NCBI RefSeq assembly: GCF_003696365.1
Contig: NZ_RFFM01000002.1
Span: forward strand, 682,001 to 746,000
Origin: Stutzerimonas zhaodongensis
GTDB lineage: Bacteria; Pseudomonadota; Gammaproteobacteria; Pseudomonadales; Pseudomonadaceae
Direction of reading: 5' to 3'
Length of the DNA: 64,000 nucleotides
Part shown: positions 24,800 to 33,477 of the stretch, piece by piece
Layout of the letters: every line of letters begins with the position of its first letter
Position numbering within the stretch: position 1 is the first letter of the stretch
The notes under the pieces: generated by a model
What the model saw: the letters and a program-made list of their open reading frames with translations, nothing else
Database searches by the model: none
Told to the model about the DNA's origin: nothing
Translations under genes and position numbers: made by a program

Positions 24800-26431
24800 A
24801 TGCCGCAATACCTCGCCCCTGTTCCTCGCTGGGAACCCCACGAACGCCCCTCGATGCCAGGCTCGCCGGCGATCCTCATGCATTCGATGCGGCTGCGGAT
24901 CGCCTATGCGTGCGTCGCCGTGCTGGTCGGCATCACCGGTGGGCTTGGCAACGCGCTATTTATCGCCAACCTGCCGAGCATTCAGGGCGATCTGGGCCTG
25001 ACGCCTTCCCAGGGCGCCTGGCTTCCAGCGGCCTACTTCATGGTCAACGTGTCGGCCAACCTGTTGGTCATCAAAGTGCGCCAACAGTACGGTCTGCGCC
25101 GCTTCGCTGAAATTGGACTGACGGTCTATGCGCTGCTGAGCATCGCCCATGTATTCGTCGAAGGCCTGGAAATGGCCGTATTCGTGCGCGCCGCCAGCGG
25201 CCTGGCTGCGGCGACCACCACCTCTCTTGGCCTGTTCTACATGCTGCAGGCATTCGGCAAAGCCGGATTACCGAAAGGGGTGATCTTCGGCTTCGGAATC
25301 TCGCAACTGGGCACGCCACTGGCCTGGTTGATGTCGCCTGCGCTGCTGGACATGGGCGAGTGGCATCGCCTCTACGTGTTCGAAAGCGGGCTGGCACTCT
25401 GCTCGCTGGCTGCCGTAGTGGTACTCAAATTGCCGCTGGGCGAGCGCATCAAGGTGTTCGAACCCCTGGACTTCGTCACCTTCGCCTTGATGGCGCCAGC
25501 GTTGGCGCTGATCGCTGCAGTGTTGGCCCAGGGCCGGATTCTTTGGTGGACCGAGCAACCTTGGCTGGGCTATGCGCTGATCGCCGCGCTGTTGCTGATG
25601 TGCGCTGCTTTCATGATCGAGCATCACCGCCGTAACCCGCTTTTGCATACCCGCTGGCTCGGCACTGGTGAAATGCTGCGCTTCGCCTTTGGCGCACTGG
25701 CGTTGCGCCTGCTACTGTCCGAGCAGACCTACGGCGCGGTCGGCCTGTTGCAGACACTCGGCATGGGGACCGAACAGTTGCAGCCGCTTTACGCCGTGAT
25801 CCTCCTGGGCTTGGCATTGGGCATCACCGCCAGCGCCATGACTTTCAGCCCGGCCACGGCGTTTCCGCAGATTTTGCTGTCGATCGTCCTTATCGCAATC
25901 GCCAGCTTTCTCGATATCGATGCTACCAACCTCACCCGACCCCACGACATGTTCCTCAGCCAGGGCCTTCTGGCCTTTGCCAGCGGTATGTTCCTCGGCC
26001 CGCTGCTGCTCACCGGGATTGGCAAAGCCCTGCGCAACGGGCCGAACTATCTGGTGACCTTCATCGTCTTGTTCACCATGACTCAGAGCCTCGGCGGGCT
26101 GGCAGCACCGGCGCTGTTCGGCACCTATCAGGTGATGCGTGAGAAATATCACTCCAGCCACCTGACAGAGCAGATCGTACCGGGCGACCCCCGCGTGGCC
26201 AGGCGATTGCAAACGCAGAATCTGGCGCTGGCATCACGCCAGAACGACGCTCAACTCCGCCAGGCACAAAGCGCGGCGCAGCTGAGCCAGGCTGTCACCC
26301 GTGAAGCCAACGTGTTGGCCTTCAACGATGTATTCCGGCTTATCGGCATGCTCTCCATCGGCGTGTTCGGCTGGACGCTCTATCACACACTGCGCATTGC
26401 GCGGCAGAACAGGAACGCCTCGTCTTCATGA
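24800..26431 (+). CDS. MFS drug efflux permease, DHA2/EmrB-like
   Basis: The protein of up to 543 residues has about 14 hydrophobic segments and the DHA2-family opening (GNALFIANLPSIQGDLGLTPSQGAWLPAAYFM). It is the inner-membrane pump of a tripartite system: the next gene encodes an HlyD/EmrA-type adaptor and the third an outer-membrane factor, each overlapping its predecessor by four bases. The C-terminus has a soluble Gln/Ala-rich stretch before a last helix, as in the aromatic-acid or drug exporters of this type. The substrate is unknown. The start is uncertain: ATGs at 24854, 24878 and 24887 are also possible, and none has a strong ribosome site. Confidence 0.85.
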   Translation: MPQYLAPVPRWEPHERPSMPGSPAILMHSMRLRIAYACVAVLVGITGGLGNALFIANLPSIQGDLGLTPSQGAWLPAAYFMVNVSANLLVIKVRQQYGLRRFAEIGLTVYALLSIAHVFVEGLEMAVFVRAASGLAAATTTSLGLFYMLQAFGKAGLPKGVIFGFGISQLGTPLAWLMSPALLDMGEWHRLYVFESGLALCSLAAVVVLKLPLGERIKVFEPLDFVTFALMAPALALIAAVLAQGRILWWTEQPWLGYALIAALLLMCAAFMIEHHRRNPLLHTRWLGTGEMLRFAFGALALRLLLSEQTYGAVGLLQTLGMGTEQLQPLYAVILLGLALGITASAMTFSPATAFPQILLSIVLIAIASFLDIDATNLTRPHDMFLSQGLLAFASGMFLGPLLLTGIGKALRNGPNYLVTFIVLFTMTQSLGGLAAPALFGTYQVMREKYHSSHLTEQIVPGDPRVARRLQTQNLALASRQNDAQLRQAQSAAQLSQAVTREANVLAFNDVFRLIGMLSIGVFGWTLYHTLRIARQNRNASSS

Positions 26432-27618
26432 GTGAACGCACAAATCCAGAGGACCCGCAAAATCTTCCCCCGACAGCGTCGGCACAGTCTGCCTCGGCTG
26501 CTACCGACGCCGGCCCCACGCCGGACGATCCGCCTAAAACCATCAAACCGAGCCGGCGCTCCGTTTTCCTGATGGTGCTGGTGGCGTTGGCCGGCGTGTT
26601 GGCGATTCTTTATGCCTGGCAACTCTGGCCCTTCAGCGGCCACGTGGCAGTGACGGAAAATGCTTATGTGCGTGGGCAGATCACGGTGCTGGCCCCGCAG
26701 GTCAATGGCTATGTGACCGACGTGCTGGTGCAGGACTTCGAGCAGGTCACCGAGGGCCAGCCACTGGTGCAGATCGATGATCGACAGTACCGCCAACTGG
26801 TCGAGCAGCGCCGGGCCGAGCTGGCGGCGCGGCGATTCGACCTGGACAACCTGCAGCAGACCCTGGCCTCCAACCGCGCAACACTGGCCTCGCGCAGGGC
26901 CGAGCTATCGGCGGCGGAGGCAGAACTTCAACGCATACGCAGCGACGAGAAACGCGTTAACGAGCTGGCTGAACGAGGCTCGGTCTCGATCCGAGAACGC
27001 GAGCAGATCCGAGCCACCGCCCGTGCCGATTCGGCACAGGTGCAACAGGCACGGGCCGCCATTGCCATTGCCGAGCAAACGCTGAAAGCCAGCGAGGTAT
27101 CCCGCGGTGGCTTGCAGGCACAAGTGGAGATCGCCGAGGCCAACTTGCAACGGGCACAGATCGACCTGGACAACACGGTGATCCACGCACCGCGCGACGG
27201 TCAGGTCAGTGAGGTGACCGTGCGCCAGGGGCAGTACGTGGCGGCGGGATCGCAGTTGCTCTATCTGGTGCCGGATCAACTGTGGGTGATCGCCAATTAC
27301 AAGGAAACCCAGACCTTTGCCATGCGGCCCGGTCAACCCGTACAGATCGAGGTCGACGCGCTGGACAACGCGCGCCTGACCGGCCGTGTGCAGCGGCTAG
27401 CCCCGGCCACTGGCTCAGAGTTCAGCGTATTGCGACCTGACAACGCGACCGGGAACTTCACAAAGGTGGTGCAGCGCGTACCGGTGCGCATCACCATCGA
27501 TCCGGACCAGCCACTCGCCAAGCGCCTGCGACCTGGATTGTCTGTGGTCACTCATGTGGACACTTCTGACTCGGGTACTTCTGACTCAGGTACTTCTGCC
27601 GAGGACGAAAGGCGATGA
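26428..27618 (+). CDS. HlyD/EmrA-type membrane fusion protein
   Basis: The 396-residue adaptor has one membrane helix (about 48-68), a biotinyl-lipoyl half-motif (VTENAYVRGQITVLAPQVNGYVTDVLV), a long coiled coil (about 125-230), the second lipoyl half (DLDNTVIHAPRDGQVSEVTVRQGQYV) and a beta-barrel domain. It connects the MFS pump to the outer-membrane factor across the periplasm. The C-terminus carries a tandem DSGTS repeat caused by a 15-base direct repeat near 27567-27598, an odd low-complexity tail. It overlaps both neighbours by four bases. Confidence 0.92.
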   Translation: MSERTNPEDPQNLPPTASAQSASAATDAGPTPDDPPKTIKPSRRSVFLMVLVALAGVLAILYAWQLWPFSGHVAVTENAYVRGQITVLAPQVNGYVTDVLVQDFEQVTEGQPLVQIDDRQYRQLVEQRRAELAARRFDLDNLQQTLASNRATLASRRAELSAAEAELQRIRSDEKRVNELAERGSVSIREREQIRATARADSAQVQQARAAIAIAEQTLKASEVSRGGLQAQVEIAEANLQRAQIDLDNTVIHAPRDGQVSEVTVRQGQYVAAGSQLLYLVPDQLWVIANYKETQTFAMRPGQPVQIEVDALDNARLTGRVQRLAPATGSEFSVLRPDNATGNFTKVVQRVPVRITIDPDQPLAKRLRPGLSVVTHVDTSDSGTSDSGTSAEDERR

Positions 27619-29003
27619 TCGGCCGCTATTGCCGTCTTCCCCGGCTGCTGCCAACTCTGCTGGTGATCACCCTGGCAGGCTGCATGCCGCCGCGCCAGCC
27701 GACGCCACCAGAAGCGCAGGTTACCCCTCCGACTCAATGGCGCGACGCCGCCGGCCACGAAACGGCCATCGACGTGCGCTGGTGGGAGGCATTTGGTGAT
27801 CCTCAACTGACCACACTGGTCGAGGCTGCTCTGGCGAACAACACCGATGTATTGAGTACTGCCTCGCGTGTCGAACAGGCTCGCGAGCAGATTCGGCTAT
27901 CGCGTGCTGCCTTGCTGCCCTCACTCGATGCGGCACTGGGTGCACAGCGCACGCGGGAGCTCAGCGTTCTGGGCATCACCCATACCACGGCGATCCAGCC
28001 CGCCCTTCAGGTTTCATATGAAGTCGACCTCTGGGGCCGATTGCAGCGGTTGCGCGAGGCAGCCGAACTGCAATACCAAGCGACCGAAGCCGAACGCGAC
28101 GCCGTGCGGCTGGCCGTTGCCAGCACCACCGCCCGTGCCTACATGTCGCTGCTTTCATTGGACCAGCAGCTAGTCGTCACGCGGGATACCGTCGACTCGC
28201 GACAAGAAGCGCTTCGCGTGGCAGAAGACCGCGCCCGCCTCGGCTACACCTCGCAGCTGGAGCTCAGCCAGGCAGAGTCGGAATACGAATCCGCGGCCGA
28301 GCTGCTGCCGCAGTTGCAACAGGCGATCCGTGAGCAGGAAAACGCCCTGCGCCTGCTCACAGGGCGCCTGCCAGGTGCGGTCGAGCGTGGCGCCGGGCTG
28401 CTGACCATAGCACCGCCTCCTGTCCCCGGCATTCTGCCTTCGGAGTTGCTGCGCCGGCGGCCGGATATCCAACAGGCCGAACTGCTGCTGGCGGCCAGCG
28501 ACCTGAACATCCAGGCTCAACGCGATCGCTACCTGCCCCAGGTTCAGCTGTCCGCCAGCCTGGGGCGTCTGTTCGTCAATTCGCTGGACTACGACCCGGT
28601 GCGGGTCTGGGATCTTGGTGCCAGCGTACTGGCACCGATTTTCAATGCAGGACGTCTGGAGGCCGGCGTGAACATCGCTGTGGCACAACGCAACCAGGCT
28701 GCCTTCGCTTACCGCGCCACAGCGTTGCAGGCGTTCAATGAGGTGGAGAACAGCCTCTCGGCCATTGGCAATCTGCGCCAGCAACTCGACCGCGTCGCAG
28801 CTCGTCGCGCCGTGCTGGAGCGCTCACTGACCTACGCCGAGGATCGCTACCGGGCCGGCTACTCCTCCTATCTCGAAACCCTCGATGCGCAGCGCAACCT
28901 GTTCAACACCGAGTTGGCCGCTGTGCAGTTACGAGAAAGCCAACTGAGTGCGTTGATCAGCCTGTATCAGGTCCTTGGTGGAGGGTGGCGCAGCGAGCGC
29001 TAG
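27615..29003 (+). CDS. outer-membrane efflux lipoprotein, NodT/OprM family
   Basis: The 462-residue protein has a lipoprotein signal with lipobox LAGC (Cys near residue 23) and two TolC-type OEP repeats (WWEAFGDPQLTTLVEAALANNTDV near the start; ARLGYTSQLELSQAESEYESA; RRRPDIQQAELLLAASDLNIQAQ; YRAGYSSYLETLDAQRNLFN). It should form the trimeric outer-membrane channel of the efflux complex encoded by the two upstream genes. It ends 20 bases before the convergent EAL gene, with no clear terminator between them. Confidence 0.93.
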   Translation: MIGRYCRLPRLLPTLLVITLAGCMPPRQPTPPEAQVTPPTQWRDAAGHETAIDVRWWEAFGDPQLTTLVEAALANNTDVLSTASRVEQAREQIRLSRAALLPSLDAALGAQRTRELSVLGITHTTAIQPALQVSYEVDLWGRLQRLREAAELQYQATEAERDAVRLAVASTTARAYMSLLSLDQQLVVTRDTVDSRQEALRVAEDRARLGYTSQLELSQAESEYESAAELLPQLQQAIREQENALRLLTGRLPGAVERGAGLLTIAPPPVPGILPSELLRRRPDIQQAELLLAASDLNIQAQRDRYLPQVQLSASLGRLFVNSLDYDPVRVWDLGASVLAPIFNAGRLEAGVNIAVAQRNQAAFAYRATALQAFNEVENSLSAIGNLRQQLDRVAARRAVLERSLTYAEDRYRAGYSSYLETLDAQRNLFNTELAAVQLRESQLSALISLYQVLGGGWRSER

Positions 29004-29023
29004 CCGCTCCGGTCACCCGCAGC

Positions 29024-30307
29024 TCAGGCCGAGCTGAACGAGGAGTTGTATACGCTGGAAACCGGCGCGGTAATTGGCGCTGGGCGGCCGAGCAGATAGC
29101 CCTGCGCTTTATTGACCTTGAGCTCCCGTAATACGGCCAGCTCCGCTTCGGTCTCGATGCATTCGGCGACCACCTTGCTGCCAGTCTCCTCGGCAAAGCG
29201 GATCAACGCGGCCGCCAGCGCGCGGCTCTCGATACTCGAATCGATATTGCGGATCAGGCTCCCGTCCAGCTTGATAACGTCCGGCTTGAGCTTGAGGATG
29301 TGGCGAAAGCTGGCGTAACCGGCCCCGGCGTCATCCACCGCCAACCGCAGGCCCTGCTTGCGCAGCGGCTCCAAGGCATTAGCGATGAGCCCGTAATCGC
29401 CAATGGAGACATGCTCGGTGACCTCAAGAAGCAGTCGGTCGAGCGGCTGCCCGACGAGCGCAGCGGACAACGCTCCGTTGAGCACAGTGGCGGGCGAGAC
29501 GTTGAGTGACATGTAGGCATCTTCGGGCAGAAAAACCAGCCCTTTGAGCGCCTCCGCAATCAAGGCGATTTCCAGCTCGGACTGCAGACCAATAGAGGCG
29601 GCTTCGGCAAACCAGAGGTCCGGCCCGCGTTCGGGCTTTACACTGAACCGCGCCAGCGCTTCGTAACCAACGATTCTGTTCTCCAGCAGGTGCACGATGG
29701 GCTGGTACACCACCGAATAGCTCCGTTGCTCAAGCACCGACCGGATCCGCGAGAGCGTGTCGGCATAGCGCAATTCGCTTAGCGCATGGCGCTCCAGCAG
29801 CCTGCCGGCAAAGTCGGCAAACAGCCGCAACGTGTTCAGGTCACGTTCGTTGAGGCTGTTGTCCGGGGTTGTGCTGAAGCAACAGAAGGTACCGTAGAGC
29901 CGGCCATCGCTAAAGCGCAGCGGAACGCTGATATGGGCGCCGACCGGCAAGGCTTTGGTTACCGGCATGGTCAGCGCTTCCGGCAAGGTTGCCGCATCCT
30001 GAATCAGCTCTGGCAGGCGACCGTCAAGCACCCGCTGGCAGTAACTGTCTTCAAGGGGATCGCAGGCCCCTACGGCGAGTTGCAAAGGCACAAAGCTACC
30101 GTCGAGATATCGAAACACCCGGCTTCCGCCTCGGAACTCGCTGATGAATGCCACATCCATTCCCAGATGCGCGCGTACGGCATGCAGGGTCTCGGCAAGC
30201 ATTTCACTCAGCGAAAGATTGGCGTTCTCCAGGCGAAGCAGAATCGACACCGGATCGTCCACTACCGCAAACCGATCGACCTGATTCTGCTGAACGTCAT
30301 CAGACAT
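29024..30307 (-). CDS. GAF-EAL cyclic-di-GMP phosphodiesterase (copy 2)
   Basis: The 427-residue protein repeats the architecture of the protein at 23164-24408: a GAF-like domain (MDVAFISEFRGGSRVFRYLDG, ISVPLRFSDGRLYGTFCCFST) followed by EAL with GYEALARF, LNVSPATV, LEVTEHVS, VDDAGAGYASF, IKLDGSLI and AECIETEAEL. All expected catalytic residues appear to be present, so it should be an active phosphodiesterase. Long stretches are identical between the two copies, including the DNA around 29285-29340 and 23393-23450, which points to duplication. The sensory GAF half differs more than the EAL half. It is monocistronic and convergent with the efflux operon. Confidence 0.92.
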   Translation of the reverse strand: MSDDVQQNQVDRFAVVDDPVSILLRLENANLSLSEMLAETLHAVRAHLGMDVAFISEFRGGSRVFRYLDGSFVPLQLAVGACDPLEDSYCQRVLDGRLPELIQDAATLPEALTMPVTKALPVGAHISVPLRFSDGRLYGTFCCFSTTPDNSLNERDLNTLRLFADFAGRLLERHALSELRYADTLSRIRSVLEQRSYSVVYQPIVHLLENRIVGYEALARFSVKPERGPDLWFAEAASIGLQSELEIALIAEALKGLVFLPEDAYMSLNVSPATVLNGALSAALVGQPLDRLLLEVTEHVSIGDYGLIANALEPLRKQGLRLAVDDAGAGYASFRHILKLKPDVIKLDGSLIRNIDSSIESRALAAALIRFAEETGSKVVAECIETEAELAVLRELKVNKAQGYLLGRPAPITAPVSSVYNSSFSSA

Positions 30308-30499
30308 GGATTCCCTCCCTCACCTCAACGGCCGATTACTTGCCGTAATGGACACAACTGACAGCGGGTCTGGTACCGGCGCCCTTCTAGGCGCAGTTCC
30401 GGAACAGTTGGTCCGATACTACTGTTACAACTGCCACTGCTGTGGTTTCGGCGACGACCGGCCCTACACCGCGCCTATGCGCCCGCAGTTCGATGGAGT

Positions 30500-31897
30500 T
30501 CAGGCATTGCGCCGGACCGATCGGGCCCCGAAACGCCGGACAACCATAGCCAGCAGGTCGACCAGCAAAAACAGCAGCAGGCTGACGCCCAGCACTGGCA
30601 GGCAATAACCGAGCAACAACGCAACTCCAAAAGCCGTCCAGCGCTCTCGTCGCGACAGCTCGAGCAGTACCTCAACCATACCTGGACGATCGGCCCGCTG
30701 CTGCGCGCGACGCCGCCACCACATCAGGTAACCAAAAACCACCAGGGTCGCGAGCCCGAGCGCAGTGGCCGCAAGCAACAGCTGATTGGCCAGCCCGAAC
30801 AGCGAACCCATGTGCGCATCGATGCCCCAGCGCGTCAGCTTCGCGGCCATCGGGAAGGTCGTGAAGTCAGTGCGATCAGTAATGCGCAGCGTGCGCGGGT
30901 CGACGGCCACGGCATCTACCTGGGTCGGCCAGCTGCGGTCGATTTCGGTCACAGTCCAGGCGCGATCAGGCCCGGGTGCGGCAATGATCTCGACTTTGCC
31001 TGCATCTATTCCATTCTCTCGCGCAGCGCTCAACACCGCATCGAACATCTGAGGCTCGGCCGCCCTGGCTATCGGCATGGCCATCCCGCCGTGATGCGCG
31101 TGCTCGCCTGCAGGTGCGACCGCTTCGCCATCCAGCGCGATGGACACGCTTGGCGTCGACATGCCCAGCGCTGTCCGGGCCACGCCGATGTTGTCACCCG
31201 CCCAGCGCGACCAGGTCAGGCCCGTCGCGGAGAAAAACAGCAGCCCGATCAGCAGGAACAGCCCCACCATCGCGTGCCAGTGCCGCAACCCTTTCGAGCG
31301 CACCGCACCCGTGGCACGCCGCCGTCGGATAATCCACAACGCAAAACCGCCCAGCGCGGCAACCCACAGCCAGGAAGCCGCCAGTTCGCTGTATATCCTC
31401 CCCGGCTCGCCAAGGAGCAGGCTGCGGTGGAAATGGTCGAGCCAGGTGCGAAGTGGCAACACCCCGGTTGTCCCATATACAAGCAGATCACCACGGACTT
31501 CGGCAGTTATCGGATCGATGAAGACCGCGCGACTCTCCGATCCGCCCAGTTCAGGTGAGCTGAACATTACCCGCGTGGTGGTGCCCGGCTTCGGCGCTGG
31601 GCGCACCGCGGACAGCGAAGCTGCTTCACCGATATGAGCCTGGGCGACCTCGATCTGCCGCGCCAGCGGCTGCGGCGCGCCGGTGCTATCGGTGTACAGC
31701 TGCTCGGCGTAGAGCCGGTCTTCCAATTGTGGCGTCAGCGCGTAGACGAGGCCACTCAGTGCAGCGATGAAAATGAAAGGGCCGACCAGCAGCCCTACGT
31801 ACAAATGCAAACGAATCAACAGCGCAAGCAGAGGGTGCTGCGTGCGCGAAGCCAGGGGTGACGCCTCGGGATGGGCGCCAGCGATAGGTGAAGACAT
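30500..31897 (-). CDS. PepSY-associated membrane protein
   Basis: The 465-residue protein has a first helix near 25-55 (RLHLYVGLLVGPFIFIAALSGLVYAL), a long periplasmic PepSY segment with FIDPITAEVRGDL, a conserved LDHFHRSLLLGEPGRIYSE loop and about four more helices. It is of the PiuB/FoxB-like group often linked to siderophore reduction or metal uptake. A central loop, EHAHHGGMAMP, is rich in His and Met and could bind copper. The upstream gene encodes a small His/Cys-rich DUF2946 protein, a pairing common in copper-responsive operons. I infer a role in metal handling at the inner membrane; the substrate is not shown. Confidence 0.85.
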   Translation of the reverse strand: MSSPIAGAHPEASPLASRTQHPLLALLIRLHLYVGLLVGPFIFIAALSGLVYALTPQLEDRLYAEQLYTDSTGAPQPLARQIEVAQAHIGEAASLSAVRPAPKPGTTTRVMFSSPELGGSESRAVFIDPITAEVRGDLLVYGTTGVLPLRTWLDHFHRSLLLGEPGRIYSELAASWLWVAALGGFALWIIRRRRATGAVRSKGLRHWHAMVGLFLLIGLLFFSATGLTWSRWAGDNIGVARTALGMSTPSVSIALDGEAVAPAGEHAHHGGMAMPIARAAEPQMFDAVLSAARENGIDAGKVEIIAAPGPDRAWTVTEIDRSWPTQVDAVAVDPRTLRITDRTDFTTFPMAAKLTRWGIDAHMGSLFGLANQLLLAATALGLATLVVFGYLMWWRRRAQQRADRPGMVEVLLELSRRERWTAFGVALLLGYCLPVLGVSLLLFLLVDLLAMVVRRFGARSVRRNA

Positions 31898-32008
31898 GCT
31901 CGCTCTCTCGATCAGGATGATCGTCGTCCGTTAGCAGCGGACGACAAGGCAGCACGCGGGTCCGCAATGCGGCACCGGCGGGCTACGAAATGGACAGGAC
32001 GTGATTGA

Positions 32009-32392
32009 TCAGGCGAGCGGGGATGCGCGGGGATTGAGACTGGGCCAGCGATAGCGCGGCGACAACGGCGGCGCAGTGGCCGGCGGCAGGCTGCCAAGCG
32101 CGATCACTCGGGGGTGGTGCAGTATCGGCGAGCCGATCGGAATGGCCGCCAGCGAGGCCGACCCCGCGGCACAGCAACATGGCATGCCCTGATGGTGGAC
32201 CTGCGTTGGCGCCGGCTCGCTGGAATGGCCATGGGCGTGGGTCGCATGGTGCCGGCCCACCTCCTCCATCGTGCAGTGCCCACCCGCAACAGCCATCGTC
32301 CGCATGTGAGCAGCCATCAGCGGCATCGAGACCAGATGCAGCAGGACGGCAAATGCCGCTATCCAGATGGGTGCACGACGCTGGCGATGCAT
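32009..32392 (-). CDS. DUF2946-type His/Cys-rich small protein
   Basis: The product of about 127 residues starts at the ATG at 32392, which has GGAG seven bases upstream. It has an N-terminal signal-like helix (APIWIAAFAVLLHLVSMPLMAAHM) and then a segment with clustered histidines and cysteines (GGHCTMEEVGRHHATHAHGHSS and VHHQGMPCCCAAG). This matches the DUF2946 family, which is usually found beside copper or TonB-linked genes. I infer a periplasmic or membrane-attached metal-binding protein. It precedes the PepSY gene by 111 bases in the same direction. Confidence 0.75.
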   Translation of the reverse strand: MHRQRRAPIWIAAFAVLLHLVSMPLMAAHMRTMAVAGGHCTMEEVGRHHATHAHGHSSEPAPTQVHHQGMPCCCAAGSASLAAIPIGSPILHHPRVIALGSLPPATAPPLSPRYRWPSLNPRASPLA

Positions 32393-32442
32393 GGGTGGCT
32401 CCGATGCAAGCGCCAGATCTTCAGTGTCTGGCGCCATTGGTG

Positions 32443-33288
32443 TCATTTCTTGGCGGCGGTCCTGGCCTTGCTGCGCTTGACTGGCTTCGACGGTTTTTCC
32501 GCTGCCTCACCACGAAGGGTAATCCATGTCGGCGCATGATCGCTGGCATGTTCCTGGTCACGCACCCAGCGATCCACGCCGGCGTCCACCAGTCGCGGCG
32601 CCAGATCGGCGCTCAGCAGCAGGTGGTCGATTCGCAAGCCAGAGTTTTTCTGCCAGTGCTGGCGGAAATAATCCCAGAAGGTGTAGATACGTTCGTCCGG
32701 GTACTTGGCCCGCAATGCATCCGTCCAGCCCTGCGCCAGTAGTCGTTCGAAACACTCCCGACTTTCTGGCTGCAGCAACGCGTCCTTGGTCCAGGAGCGT
32801 GGATTGTAGATGTCTTCGTCCGTCGGCACGACGTTGTAGTCACCCGCCAGCACCACGGGATGGCCGCTTTCGAACAGCCCGGCGGCATGCTCGATGAAGC
32901 GCTGGAACCAGGCGAGCTTGTACTCGAACTTCGGTCCCGGCTGCGGGTTGCCGTTGGGCAGGTAGAGACAGGCGACGATTACGCCATGGGCGGCGGCCTC
33001 CAGGTAGCGGCTGTGAGTATCGTCAGGAGCGCCCGGCAGCCCGCGACGAATCTCGAGTGGGTCGCCCCCTTTCGCCAGGATCGCCACCCCGTTCCAGGAT
33101 TTCTGCCCCTGCCAGATGGCGCCATAACCGGCCGCTCGGATGTCGTCGATGGGGAAGTCGGCGTCCTGCGCCTTCAACTCCTGCAGACAAACCACGTCGG
33201 GCTGCTCACGCTCCAGCCATTCCAGCAGATTGGAGCGGCGGGCACGGATGCCGTTGATGTTGAAGGTAGCGATTTTCAAGGATTCCAC
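32443..33288 (-). CDS. exodeoxyribonuclease III-family AP endonuclease
   Basis: The 281-residue enzyme shows the ExoIII order of motifs: LKIATFNINGIRAR at the start, CLQELKAQD with the metal-binding Glu, SWNGVAIL, YLPNGN, VLAGDYNVVP, the LRIDHLLLS segment and the C-terminal DHAPTWI His. It acts in DNA repair on abasic sites and 3' ends. I chose the GTG at 33288 (VESLKIATFN) because GAGG lies six to seven bases upstream; the reading from 33453 adds 55 residues that overlap an intergenic repeat. A basic Lys/Arg/Ala tail of about 20 residues (SKPVKRSKARTAAKK) extends past the usual end and may aid DNA binding. Confidence 0.9.
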   Translation of the reverse strand: MESLKIATFNINGIRARRSNLLEWLEREQPDVVCLQELKAQDADFPIDDIRAAGYGAIWQGQKSWNGVAILAKGGDPLEIRRGLPGAPDDTHSRYLEAAAHGVIVACLYLPNGNPQPGPKFEYKLAWFQRFIEHAAGLFESGHPVVLAGDYNVVPTDEDIYNPRSWTKDALLQPESRECFERLLAQGWTDALRAKYPDERIYTFWDYFRQHWQKNSGLRIDHLLLSADLAPRLVDAGVDRWVRDQEHASDHAPTWITLRGEAAEKPSKPVKRSKARTAAKK

Positions 33289-33362
33289 GAGCTGCCTCAC
33301 ACCGATACATGACCCTTGTTGTGACTCGCCCCCGGGCGGCGTGGTTCGGTGTATTCCGTTAC

Positions 33363-33450
33363 CCGGCGGGCTAAAGCCCACCCTGCAGACCGGGGCAAGG
33401 TAAAACCGCGCGCCAGCCATGACACCTACACCCCGTAGGGTGGGCTTTGG
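33363..33450. repeat. inverted pair of a dispersed GTAGGGTGGGCTTT-type repeat
   Basis: AAAGCCCACCC at 33373-33383 and GGGTGGGCTTT at 33438-33448 are reverse complements, each embedded in a longer similar flank (GCGGGCT on one side, GGCAC on the other). They lie between the ExoIII and LysR genes. This resembles the common interspersed repeats of the P. stutzeri group. Confidence 0.65.
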
Positions 33451-33477
33451 CACACCAGAAGCGCGTGGAGGTTCGAC

